A stretch of DNA of 48,840 bases, taken from positions 1 to 48,840 of the forward strand of contig NZ_JACMYP010000033.1 of NCBI RefSeq assembly GCF_020889705.1. The letters run 5' to 3'. A model generated the notes under the pieces. The model had not been told where the DNA came from. It saw only the letters and a program-made list of their open reading frames with translations, and did no database searches. Position 1 is the stretch's first letter, and each line of letters begins with the position of its first letter. This document shows positions 7,596 to 15,799 of this stretch, one piece after another. This stretch comes from Bradyrhizobium altum. Lineage in GTDB: Bacteria > Pseudomonadota > Alphaproteobacteria > Rhizobiales > Xanthobacteraceae. The position numbers and the translations under genes are program-made.

Positions 7596-8726
7596 ATGGG
7601 AATTTTGACGGCCGTGCGCGTGAAGCACGCGAAACCCGGCGAGAAACTTGCCGACGGTGATGGGCTCAGACTCGACGTCGACAAGAACGGCAACGCGAGT
7701 TGGATTTTCCGATTCAAATCACCCGTCACCGACAAAGAGCGGTTCATGGGTCTCGGCCCCCTTCGCGACATCGGATTGGCACAGGCACGTGAGGCGGCCG
7801 GCGCGGCGCGCGCGCTGATCCGGAACAGCGTCGACCCGATCGAGCATCGCCTAGCCGAGCGTGCCAAGGCGAAGGCGGAAGCCACCGGCACCATCACGTT
7901 TGAAGCCTACGCAAAGCAGTTCATCGCGGGCAAAGAGGCTGGCTGGAAAAACGAGAAGCACCGGCAGCAATGGTCAAATAGCCTGCGCGATTATGCGTAC
8001 CCGATCCTCGGGCACATCGCGGTCCCCGATGTCGACACGGAATCGGTGCTGAAAGTGCTCCGCCCCATTTGGAACGTGAAGAAAGAGACCGCACGGCGCG
8101 TCCGCGGCCGAATTGAAGCGATCCTGAACGCCGCCAAGGCCGAAGGGCTTCGAACCGGCGAGAACCCGGCGCTGTGGCGCGGTCATCTTGACCAGGTGCT
8201 TGCGCGGCGCCGCAAGTCGGAAGTGAAGCACCACCCGGCCCTGCCCTACGAGGAAATGCCGCAGTTCTGGCAGTCGTTGGCGAGCGACACCAGCGACGGC
8301 GCGCGCATGCTGCGTTGGATCATCCTGACAGCCTGTCGGTTCAACGAGGCCGACGAAATGGACGTGGCCAGGGAAGTGAAAGGCGACCTTTGGACGATCC
8401 CCGCTGCCCGTATGAAGGCCGAACGTGAGCACAAAGTGCCGCTGACGGACCTTGCCTTGGCTCAGCTTCCGTTCCGACCCGTCAGTGACGTCACACTGTC
8501 AAACTGCATCGCTCGCCACACGGACTCAGTTGCGACGACCCACGGCATGCGCAGCACTTTCCGCGATTGGGCCGGCGACTGCACCAGCTTCCCACGGGAT
8601 ATCGCCGAGATGGCACTGGCCCACGCGGTCGACGATGAAACGGAAGCGGCTTACCGGCGGTCGACCGCCCTGGCCAAGCGCCGCGAACTTATGACGACAT
8701 GGGCGGCCCATTGCAGCGGCGGCTGA
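7596..8726 (+). CDS. int: Tyrosine recombinase / phage integrase
   Basis: 376 residues. An N-terminal DUF4102-type arm-binding domain (KLADGDGLRLDVDKNG ... FRFK) is followed by a SAM-like core-binding domain (about 100-185) and the catalytic domain. The active-site set is visible: R248 (TACRFNEADE), a Lys in the beta hairpin (K274 or K280), H316 and R319 (HGMR), H343 (LAHAV) and the nucleophile Y353 (AAYRRS). It inserts and excises the element at the tRNA-Ser 3' end. A GGAGAT box lies eight bases before the ATG. This type is typical of integrases at tRNA sites in Proteobacteria. It lies next to the left attachment core and points away from it, into the element. Confidence 0.95.
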   Translation: MGILTAVRVKHAKPGEKLADGDGLRLDVDKNGNASWIFRFKSPVTDKERFMGLGPLRDIGLAQAREAAGAARALIRNSVDPIEHRLAERAKAKAEATGTITFEAYAKQFIAGKEAGWKNEKHRQQWSNSLRDYAYPILGHIAVPDVDTESVLKVLRPIWNVKKETARRVRGRIEAILNAAKAEGLRTGENPALWRGHLDQVLARRRKSEVKHHPALPYEEMPQFWQSLASDTSDGARMLRWIILTACRFNEADEMDVAREVKGDLWTIPAARMKAEREHKVPLTDLALAQLPFRPVSDVTLSNCIARHTDSVATTHGMRSTFRDWAGDCTSFPRDIAEMALAHAVDDETEAAYRRSTALAKRRELMTTWAAHCSGG

Positions 8727-8885
8727 CGCGCAAAACTCGTTTTAGATTCGATAACTTTTGAGGCGCGTAGTTACGCATATGGACGCACGGCGACCCAGTC
8801 AGGTGTCGTGCTTCCCTCTTCATTATTGTTCAACCCGCGAATGCGTCGCTTCCGCGCACGGTTCGCTATGTCGAGAGCCCAGAGA

Positions 8886-9065
8886 ATGGACGAGTCTTTC
8901 ACGATCAACGAATTCTGTGCTGCCGAGAAGATTTCGCGCGCGTTTTTCTACAAGCTTCAAGCGCAAGGCAAAGCCCCGCGGACGTATCCCCTTGGGAGCG
9001 CTCGCCGCATCAGCCGTGAAGCATACGCCGAATGGCGATCGGCTCGCGAAATCGAAGCCGCCTAA
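8886..9065 (+). CDS. Small helix-turn-helix protein, excisionase/AlpA-like
   Basis: 59 residues from ATG 8886; an in-frame ATG at 8868 is possible. The sequence FTINEFCAAEKISRAFFYKLQ followed by GSARRISREAYAEWR is the winged helix-turn-helix layout of MerR-type excisionases and AlpA regulators: helix-turn-helix, then a basic wing and a closing helix. Such proteins bend DNA at the attachment site to drive excision or activate phage genes. Its place between integrase and replication gene supports that role. Which of the two roles it has is inference. Confidence 0.75.
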   Translation: MDESFTINEFCAAEKISRAFFYKLQAQGKAPRTYPLGSARRISREAYAEWRSAREIEAA

Positions 9066-9072
9066 ACAATAA

Positions 9073-9100
9073 CCCCGACCGCGTTGGCGCGCGACCGGGG
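9073..9100 (+). terminator. Possible hairpin terminator after the HTH gene
   Basis: CCCCG (9073-9077) pairs with CGGGG (9096-9100) and CGCG (9080-9083) with CGCG (9090-9093), separated by a two-base mismatch. It begins eight bases after the stop codon. No T-run follows, so factor-independent termination is uncertain. Confidence 0.35.
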
Positions 9101-9206
9101 CTGCATTTCGTTGGTGGACCGTCTCGACAGTCGGTTTAATAACGCAACTGGCCTCAAAAATCAAGCGCTTTGCATTCGGGGGGATCATACAGCCGCACAC
9201 CGGCAC

Positions 9207-10484
9207 ATGGCCCTCATGTTTCTAAGAAATGGAAAATGGTACGACGACGGCAAGGAAATCAAAACCTACGTCGACCAGGGCGTTACCTACCGGGAAGATA
9301 CCGGTGAACCGGTACCCGTCGATGCCCTGCCTTTCAAGTCCTTCGCCGACTTCGCTAACGAAGACCCCAAGACGTGGCTGATCAAAGGTGTAATCGCTCT
9401 CGAAGAGGATTCCAGTTGGTGGGGACCATCGGGCGGGCTCAAGTCCACCCTAATGGCCGAAATTGCATTACATGTCGCGGCCGCCCGCGATTGGCGAGAT
9501 CACGAGTTTAACCGTGACGTCCTAGTCGGAGACGACGATACTCCGGTGCGTCGCGGCGCGATCATTTTCGCCACGGAGCGCGCGAAACTGACCCGGCGCC
9601 GATTGACGGCGTATATCATGCGGGAAAATCTGCCCCTCGATTTGCCGGTGGCCGTTGTCGACGCGGCGGTCAACCTGATGGACCCGAGTTGCGTCGCGCA
9701 AATCTCTGACACGATCCTGGCGTTCGAACAGGAGCATAAGTGCTCGACTGGTCTTGTGATCTTCGACACGTGGTCAAAATGCCTCGGTGGACAAAAGGAA
9801 GATTTGGCGGAAGTGCAGAACTGTGCTGCGACGCACGTCAAAAAAATCCGAGAGCGTCATTATAGCTCGTTCCATTGCGCCAGTGTGGGTCACACGGGCA
9901 AAAATATTGAAGCCGGCGAGCGCGGTTCCAACGCACGTCGGGCGCACGTCGACTTGGCTGTTAAAATCTATGGAGCCGGCAGCGTCAAAACCGCAAAGGT
10001 GGAAAAAGCCAACGATGGTCCGGAAGGTGTCACCCTGGCGACGTTCGAAGCGCAGGAATTCACAGTCCAGCGGCCGCCCGTCATGCTTGGCGAACGCGTC
10101 GTTACACCAGACCCTTTCATGGTCGGCATCCTTGCGCCTTACGACCCCGCTACGCTGACCAGCGAAGCACGTGCGGGCGATCCGCAAGTGCTGACCATCA
10201 GATATGCGCAGGCGCTCGACGCTCTCAAGCGGGCCATTGCTGCGCGCGGACAGAACGGCGCTGTCCATGTCGACTATTGGAAGGCCGAATTGTCTGAGGC
10301 GGGTTTGCTGAACCTCAAAGCGAAGAACCCACGCAGCGCGTTCAAGAAACTGCGCGACGGCTTAACTCAACATTTAATTGATGAACCGAACGGCCTTGTG
10401 CGGATCAAAAGCGAAAATCCAATCCCTGGACAAATACCACCTTGTCCGCCGTATGCGCCCCTCGTCCCCACGTCCCCATCCTAA
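9207..10484 (+). CDS. RepA-type AAA ATPase (replicative helicase-like)
   Basis: 425 residues from the ATG at 9207; a start at 9216 is also possible, and neither has a clear ribosome site. The AAA_25/RepA core shows a Walker A motif GPSGGLKST (73-81), a Walker B strand LVIFDTW (D187) and a polar motif VGHTGK. This group unwinds or loads at origins of plasmids, phages and satellites. Residues 300-400 look like a winged-helix region used for origin binding. The extreme C-terminus (PPCPPYAPLVPTSPS) is translated from GTCCCC repeats that form part of the folded region right after it, which suggests the gene overlaps its own replication site. Confidence 0.75.
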   Translation: MALMFLRNGKWYDDGKEIKTYVDQGVTYREDTGEPVPVDALPFKSFADFANEDPKTWLIKGVIALEEDSSWWGPSGGLKSTLMAEIALHVAAARDWRDHEFNRDVLVGDDDTPVRRGAIIFATERAKLTRRRLTAYIMRENLPLDLPVAVVDAAVNLMDPSCVAQISDTILAFEQEHKCSTGLVIFDTWSKCLGGQKEDLAEVQNCAATHVKKIRERHYSSFHCASVGHTGKNIEAGERGSNARRAHVDLAVKIYGAGSVKTAKVEKANDGPEGVTLATFEAQEFTVQRPPVMLGERVVTPDPFMVGILAPYDPATLTSEARAGDPQVLTIRYAQALDALKRAIAARGQNGAVHVDYWKAELSEAGLLNLKAKNPRSAFKKLRDGLTQHLIDEPNGLVRIKSENPIPGQIPPCPPYAPLVPTSPS

Positions 10485-10549
10485 AGGAATGGGGGACGGT
10501 GTGGATACGCTTCGGACTCGTATCCGAGATACGCAAAGGGACGGGGACG
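10463..10549. other. Repeat-rich foldback region, candidate replication origin
   Basis: Five CGTCCC/GGGACG-type units lie in 87 bases. CGTCCCC and GTCCC (10463-10477) can pair with GGGACGGGGACG (10538-10549). Inside, GTCCCCAT (10472-10479) can instead pair with ATGGGGGAC (10489-10497, one bulge), and GGATACG (10503-10509) pairs perfectly with CGTATCC (10519-10525). The region spans the stop of the RepA-type gene and the gap after it. Iteron-like repeats plus a cruciform next to a replication protein are typical of origins; a packaging site or a small structured RNA are alternatives. Confidence 0.45.
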
Positions 10550-10683
10550 CTACAGGCTACAGCACAAAATCAAAGCCTTAGCGAATGCGATCATTTCACC
10601 ATGGAAAATACGGATCGAAGAGCGTCGCGACGCTTCGCAGGATCAAATCAACGGATAAGTGAAGTTCAAATAGGAGTTGAGTG

Positions 10684-11481
10684 ATGGGACGGCCGAGCAC
10701 GTTCACAGGTGAGATATTCGAAGCAATTTGCGAGCGCTTGGCCGATGGTCAGACGCTCAAGCAAATCTGTCGCGATCCGGAAATGCCCGATCGTTACACC
10801 GTGCTTCGCTGGATAAAGAACGATGACGGCCGACGGCGGTTGTACGATCAGGCGCGACGAGACGGAACGGACTCGCTCGCCGACGACCTCATCGACATTG
10901 CATGGGACACGTCCAATGACAGCGTGGTCAATGAGCGCGGAACAGTCGTTTGCAACCACGAATGGATCGCCCGCAGTCGGGTCAAGACTGAAAACATCCG
11001 GTTCCTGATTATGAAACTGAACCCGCGGCGCTACGGCGACAAGCTGCCCGAAGCGATCGAGGCTCGTCAGATGGAAATCGACACTCAGGCTCAGCTTGCG
11101 GAGCAAAACAAGATCACGCAGGTCACGCGCATCATTTTGCGACCAGGTGACACGGACCTTGACGAAAACGGCAACCCTTATCCCAACGGTCGGACATCCC
11201 TGCTCAGGCGCATCGCCGAATTGGAAGCGGAGTTGGCTGGTCGGAATCCGGCGCCAAAACCGCCGGCTCTGCTGACGCACGATCCCGGCCCGCTGCCGTC
11301 CAGGATGGATCAGGACATCGCTCGGCGAATGGTGCGGCTGATCAAAGACTATGTTCGCAAAGACGATCAGCGGCCCCCTGAAACGGTTCTAGATGAGGTT
11401 CTATCGGTCTGCCGCAATGCGCTCTTGCAAGTGTACGGCCCGAGCGGCGAACTGATCGATTTTGGAGCCGCGGCGCAGTAG
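10684..11481 (+). CDS. Terminase small subunit-like protein
   Basis: 265 residues. The N-terminus (GRPSTFTGEIFEAICERLADGQTLKQICRD...YTVLRWIKND) is the helix-turn-helix of phage small terminases, which recognise the packaging site. The middle (NIRFLIMKLNPRRYGDK) matches the conserved segment of that family. The C-terminal 120 residues are Pro-rich, then helical, and not recognised. The ATG at 10684 follows AGGAG by about seven bases. Unusually no large terminase follows; the next gene is 290 bases on and unrelated. It might therefore steer packaging by another phage's motor, but a leftover from a deletion is equally possible. Confidence 0.65.
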   Translation: MGRPSTFTGEIFEAICERLADGQTLKQICRDPEMPDRYTVLRWIKNDDGRRRLYDQARRDGTDSLADDLIDIAWDTSNDSVVNERGTVVCNHEWIARSRVKTENIRFLIMKLNPRRYGDKLPEAIEARQMEIDTQAQLAEQNKITQVTRIILRPGDTDLDENGNPYPNGRTSLLRRIAELEAELAGRNPAPKPPALLTHDPGPLPSRMDQDIARRMVRLIKDYVRKDDQRPPETVLDEVLSVCRNALLQVYGPSGELIDFGAAAQ

Positions 11482-11718
11482 CGCGGCACGTTCGCGCGCG
11501 CGTGCGAGAAAAGCAGCCCTGCCCTATGCGCGTACTGCGGCGAGTTGCCGGCATCGGCGGATACAGCATCCGCCAAACGCGATTGATCTTGTTGCGAATT
11601 TGAGCGCATTGCGACGTCACCCCACGCCGCATTCCCCGTTTCGAGCCGCAAAAGGCATTGTCACTTCGGTAACCGATCGCACTCAGGCTGTACTGACAAC
11701 GTAACGACGTCCCCAACT

Positions 11719-11757
11719 ACCCCTGTTTTTGGCTGAGTGCCAGAGGCAGGGGTTTTT
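11719..11757 (+). terminator. Rho-independent terminator-like hairpin
   Basis: ACCCCTG (11719-11725) pairs with CAGGGGT (11747-11753), and five Ts end at 11757. The loop holds a second small stem GGC/GCC. It lies in the 289-base gap between the terminase-like gene and the next gene. A T-run also follows the left arm, so the hairpin may act in more than one way. The rest of this gap (11482-11718) shows no gene that I can support. Confidence 0.5.
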
Positions 11758-11770
11758 CAGTGCCCGAAGG

Positions 11771-12352
11771 ATGCCCGTGACAATTTTCCAAATGCGATTG
11801 CCGTCGGAACTATCCGAAGCGATCAGCGCGGCCGCCAGGGCGCGCCGGATGACCGCCAGTGCTTGGCTTCGCCAGGCTGCCGTGACAATGGCAACGCTCG
11901 AAGGTACGTTCCGCAGCGAGCCTCCGCGGCGCCGTCGTTTCGTAGGGGTCACCTGCCTCGAAGACGGCACTCCCATCGATGTTCAGGATTTCGATGAGGA
12001 CAATCTTCCGCCGATCATCAAGGCGTATGTAGAATCGAACGATGCGATGGACGAAGGCACGTTGCCGGCCGCTCCATCCCGCAGCGCTGGTGAACTCTCC
12101 GACCGCGACGAGAACGGTCACCAGCGATGGGCTCTGATTGAGGATGATCAGATCAAGGCCATCGGCGGCTACCTCGCTGCCAAGCCCGACGACCGGATGT
12201 GGGTGCCCGTGGTTCACGAGGACTCCGAGCCGTTCGACGCTGCCACGCATTGGCGCCTGAAGCCTCATTACACGCTCGTTGACGTGTACGGGACGCCCGA
12301 TCGGGTCATCTGCACCTATCCGGTGGTGCTCAAGAGCATGGAGCACGCCTGA
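11771..12352 (+). CDS. Phage protein with N-terminal ribbon-helix-helix-like segment
   Basis: 193 residues from ATG 11771 (a start at 11792 is possible; no clear ribosome site for either). Residues 1-40 (MRLPSELSEAISAAARARRMTASAWLRQAA) have the strand-helix-helix pattern of Arc/CopG DNA-binding proteins. The C-terminal part, ending HWRLKPHYTLVD...VICTYPVVLKSMEHA, resembles a module often found just upstream of tail-collar genes in phages of this bacterial group, but I cannot name it. The stop overlaps the next start (TGATG), so it is translationally coupled to the collar gene and probably belongs to the tail module. Confidence 0.6.
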   Translation: MPVTIFQMRLPSELSEAISAAARARRMTASAWLRQAAVTMATLEGTFRSEPPRRRRFVGVTCLEDGTPIDVQDFDEDNLPPIIKAYVESNDAMDEGTLPAAPSRSAGELSDRDENGHQRWALIEDDQIKAIGGYLAAKPDDRMWVPVVHEDSEPFDAATHWRLKPHYTLVDVYGTPDRVICTYPVVLKSMEHA

Positions 12353-13356
12353 TGCCTTGGTGGCGTTGGTCAAAGACCGCGAACCTCAATTCAAACAGTG
12401 ATCCTGTAATCGGATGGGCTGAAGGCCAGGCGCCATCGTCCATCAATGACTCGGCCAGAGCCATGATGGCGGAAACGGCCAAGTATCGCGACGACATCGC
12501 CGGTCTCATTGTGACCGCGGGCACATCGACCGCCTACACGTTGGCGACGAGCAGCGTCTTCGATTCGTTCCCACACATGGACGGCGCAATGATCGCCTTC
12601 ACGCCGCACGTCACCAATGGTCAGGGACCGGTTTCTCTGAACGTCGACGGGATCGGAGCGCAGCCGTTGCGCACCGCGCCGGCTACGGAGTTGGTCGGCG
12701 GCACGCTCATCGCGGGAACGCCCTATGTTGCGACCTACAAAAACGCTGACAATGCGTGGTATCTGCAAGGGTTTTACGGCAATCCCTACAACGTCCCTCT
12801 CGGGGCCAGCCTGGAATACTGGTCGTTAGTTGCCCCGAATAGCTCGTTTGCCTTCGTCACCGGACAAGCCATCTCGCGGACCACGTATTCGGCGCTGTTC
12901 AACCTGATCGGCACGCTCTATGGCGCCGGAGACGGTACGACCACATTCAATCTGCCGAACAAGACCGGCCGCGTCGGAGTTATGCGCGATCCGGGGCAAA
13001 CGCAGATTGGTACGGGAGTTTTCAGTTCTGTCGATCTCGGTGGCGTCGGCGGCGCTCAAACTCACGCGATCGCGCAGGCAAATTTGCCGGCCGTTAATTT
13101 TCCCGTCAGCAACGGCGCGCTTTCAGTCCTGTCGACCGTTGCGGACATCGTGCGATCGACTTTTGGTACGACGTCATCGACGGCCAGCACTGGCGGCGCG
13201 CTCGGCATGTTTGCGAGTTCAAGCGGCAACCAGACTCAGCAAATCAACTCGACCGGCACCGTCTCGGGTCAAACCGCTGCTTCCGGTGGCTCCGGCACGC
13301 CTCTCATCACCGTGCAGCCATCGATTGTCTGCAACACCATCATGCGGATCATCTGA
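12352..13356 (+). CDS. Phage tail-collar domain fibre protein
   Basis: 334 residues. Residues 149-213 are a phage tail collar domain: PLGASLEYW..., FVTGQAISRTTYSALFNLIGTLYGAGDGTTTFNLPN...GRVGVMRD. This domain occurs at the tip of tail fibres and short tails and takes part in host contact. The first 140 residues form a separate beta-rich domain common to collar fibres, and the C-terminal 120 residues are Ser/Thr/Gly/Asn-rich, ending in a hydrophobic tail that may trimerise. It starts within the TGATG overlap with the gene before. Role in adsorption is inferred from the domain. Confidence 0.85.
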   Translation: MPWWRWSKTANLNSNSDPVIGWAEGQAPSSINDSARAMMAETAKYRDDIAGLIVTAGTSTAYTLATSSVFDSFPHMDGAMIAFTPHVTNGQGPVSLNVDGIGAQPLRTAPATELVGGTLIAGTPYVATYKNADNAWYLQGFYGNPYNVPLGASLEYWSLVAPNSSFAFVTGQAISRTTYSALFNLIGTLYGAGDGTTTFNLPNKTGRVGVMRDPGQTQIGTGVFSSVDLGGVGGAQTHAIAQANLPAVNFPVSNGALSVLSTVADIVRSTFGTTSSTASTGGALGMFASSSGNQTQQINSTGTVSGQTAASGGSGTPLITVQPSIVCNTIMRII

Positions 13357-13358
13357 CC

Positions 13359-14288
13359 ATGGGTTCATCCAGTTCGACCACGACCAGTTCACAGCAGAGT
13401 CAAAACGGGTTCGGCACTGCGACCGCGCCGACGGTGCAATCGATCATCAATCAGCTAAACCCGCTGATTGCGAACTCGGGCACGACTGCGGCGGAGAACG
13501 GCGCTATCAGTCAGCTTACGGCGAATGGCCAGGCTGGCAATCCCTACGCGCCAGCGATCGGCAACGCGGCAACCACGCTGTTGAACGGCGGCAACGCCAC
13601 GGCGGAAGTCCCTGGCCTGCGACAGAACCTGTCGACGCTGAACGGCACCTTGGCGCCCTACGTCGACCCGAACTATTCGACCATCACCAGCGCGCCGGTT
13701 CAGGCAGCCCTGCAACAGGTCAAGGATGACGTCACCAACCAGGTGAACGGGCAGTTTGCCGCAGCGGGTCGCGCGGGCTCGGGCATGAACACGCAGACGC
13801 TCGCGCGCGGCATCGCGCAGGGCGAAGCGCCGATCATCCTGAACCAGGCGAACACCGACACCGCGAACCGCATGGCGGCCGCGAATACGCTGTTCGGTGC
13901 CGGCAACACCACGGCGAACGCGATCACCGGGATGAATCAACAGGGCGTGGCCAATTCGCAGGCGGGCATTTCGGCTGCGAATGATGCGCTCACGGCCAAC
14001 AATTGGGGTCCGCAAAGCGTCATCGCTGCGCAGGAACTCGCTAAGAGCATTCCGTCGCAGAATCTTGGAGTGCTCGCGCAGCTTGGTATCCCGCTTGCCG
14101 GCCTCAACATGACGCGCTCGGGCACCGGCACGCAGGACACCACCTACAACCCATCTCTGTTGTCGGACATCACGCAACTCGGCGGCCTATTCTCGTCCGG
14201 CGCTGGTGGAACGTCGGCGGCTGCCGGATTGGGACAAGCTGCCGCCGGTGCAGGTAGCGGAATTCTCGGACTGTTGAGTTTGCTCTGA
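13359..14288 (+). CDS. Ala/Gly/Asn-rich phage virion protein (probable)
   Basis: 309 residues. Low sequence complexity, rich in Ala, Gly, Asn, Gln, Ser and Thr, with few charged residues and a Gly/Ala/Leu-rich C-terminus (GAGSGILGLLSLL) that could insert in membrane. No family motif recognised. It sits between the collar fibre and two large coupled proteins, with start 2 bases after the collar stop and end overlapping the next start (TGATG). Such proteins in podovirus-like modules are often tail-tip or ejected virion proteins; this is inference from composition and position. Confidence 0.65.
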   Translation: MGSSSSTTTSSQQSQNGFGTATAPTVQSIINQLNPLIANSGTTAAENGAISQLTANGQAGNPYAPAIGNAATTLLNGGNATAEVPGLRQNLSTLNGTLAPYVDPNYSTITSAPVQAALQQVKDDVTNQVNGQFAAAGRAGSGMNTQTLARGIAQGEAPIILNQANTDTANRMAAANTLFGAGNTTANAITGMNQQGVANSQAGISAANDALTANNWGPQSVIAAQELAKSIPSQNLGVLAQLGIPLAGLNMTRSGTGTQDTTYNPSLLSDITQLGGLFSSGAGGTSAAAGLGQAAAGAGSGILGLLSLL

Positions 14289-15799
14289 TGGGACTTTTTG
14301 ACGCCTACGATCCAAACACTTACGCCCCTTCGCAAGGCGGCTTAATCGATCGCATTTTGCAGTCGATCGCGGCGGCTCCGACAAACACGGGTGCGGGTTT
14401 CCCCGCATCACCGATGAACGCCAACGCGGCGATGCCGCCGGCCGCTACGCCTGCGCCGCAGCCACAGAATGCCCCGATGGCCATCGGCGACTATTCCATG
14501 CCGCGCATCGGCAGCGGCTTTCTCCCTGACTATCCGCAGCATGATCCGCACACGGGCGAGACGATCGCCGCACAGCCGGCCATTCCGGCGCCCGTGGACA
14601 ACGCACCGTCGCCGACTGCGCCTCCCGTAAACCCGCTGCTCAAGGCCGCTGCCGCCCTGCACAGCATCGCGCAAGGTGGCTCGATCTATGGCGCGGTCAC
14701 CGGAACTCCGGACGATGCGAAGTCGGTTCAGCAGCGCTTGTTGCTGCAACAGGCACAAGCCCTGGTCAATGCGGGTATGTCGCCACAACAGGCGCAGGCG
14801 GCCGTTCTGAATCCAGAAGCCGGCAAAACGCTTATCGCGCAGAAGTTCGGTCCGCAGACGTTGACCCCGCTAGGTCAGGGATACGTCGCCGATCGTAACG
14901 GCAAGGTGACCCGCGCTTACACGCCCGAGCAGAACGACAGCTTTAGCATCGTGCAAACTGGCCAGGACGGACTTGGAAACAAGACATTCGCCAGGATGAA
15001 CAAGGCGACCGGCGCCATGACGCCGCTCGCAGCCGCGCCCGGTGCCACGAACAGCGGCGGACTCGGCGATATGTCGAAGACCGGTGCGGAATATCTCGCA
15101 ACGCTGCCGCCCGATGTGGCCGGCAGAGTGAAAGCGATGGTCGAAGGGCGCCAGGCGCCGCCGAGCAGCTACGCTCGGAGCAAGCCGTATTGGCAGAACT
15201 TGATGACGGCCGCACAGGTCTACGATCCGACCTTTGATGAAACGAATTGGAGCGGCCGCGTTGCCGGCGTGAAGGATTTTTCTGCGGGCAAATCGAGCGA
15301 GATGGTGCGCTCCGCCAACCAGACTTTGCACCATGTGAATGCGCTGCTCGACTCCGCTGACGCGCTCCACAACGGCAACTATCCCGCGCTGAATTGGGCC
15401 GGCAACAAGTTCAACGAAGCCACGGGCGGCGGCGAGCCTGGCGCATTCCGCACCAACGCGCACGCGGTTGCGGAAGAGATGTCCAAGGTGTTCAAGGGCG
15501 CCAATATGAGCGACGCCGAAATTCATGCCTGGGAAGAGAACCTATCGCCGAACATGAGCCCGGCACAACAGCGCGCACAGATCGCGAAGCTTTCCGAGTT
15601 GCTTCACGGTTCGCTTGATGCACTCGAAGAAAAGCGCGTTGCCGGCATGGGTCAGATTGCCGCCGACAAGGCTGGTCCGCTCATCAAGCCCGAAGGTCAG
15701 GCGGTTCTAAAGCGAATCGACGCGTGGCTGAAAGCCGGCAGCGCCGCGGGCGCATCCGGGACCGCGCCAACCGGCATCAAATGGTCGGTGGTGCAGTAA
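14288..15799 (+). CDS. Phage structural protein, unknown (503 aa)
   Basis: 503 residues. The first 110 residues are Pro/Ala-rich and likely flexible. From about 130 the sequence becomes helical, with Gln/Ala-rich segments (QQRLLLQQAQALVNAG). The C-terminal half (about 295-470) is a well-ordered alpha-helical domain with conserved-looking stretches such as YDPTFDETNWSGRV and EEMSKVFKGANMSDAEIHAW. This pattern of flexible lead plus long helical domain is common in internal virion proteins. No enzymatic motif seen. Coupled to both neighbours by overlapping stop-start codons. Confidence 0.65.
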   Translation: MGLFDAYDPNTYAPSQGGLIDRILQSIAAAPTNTGAGFPASPMNANAAMPPAATPAPQPQNAPMAIGDYSMPRIGSGFLPDYPQHDPHTGETIAAQPAIPAPVDNAPSPTAPPVNPLLKAAAALHSIAQGGSIYGAVTGTPDDAKSVQQRLLLQQAQALVNAGMSPQQAQAAVLNPEAGKTLIAQKFGPQTLTPLGQGYVADRNGKVTRAYTPEQNDSFSIVQTGQDGLGNKTFARMNKATGAMTPLAAAPGATNSGGLGDMSKTGAEYLATLPPDVAGRVKAMVEGRQAPPSSYARSKPYWQNLMTAAQVYDPTFDETNWSGRVAGVKDFSAGKSSEMVRSANQTLHHVNALLDSADALHNGNYPALNWAGNKFNEATGGGEPGAFRTNAHAVAEEMSKVFKGANMSDAEIHAWEENLSPNMSPAQQRAQIAKLSELLHGSLDALEEKRVAGMGQIAADKAGPLIKPEGQAVLKRIDAWLKAGSAAGASGTAPTGIKWSVVQ

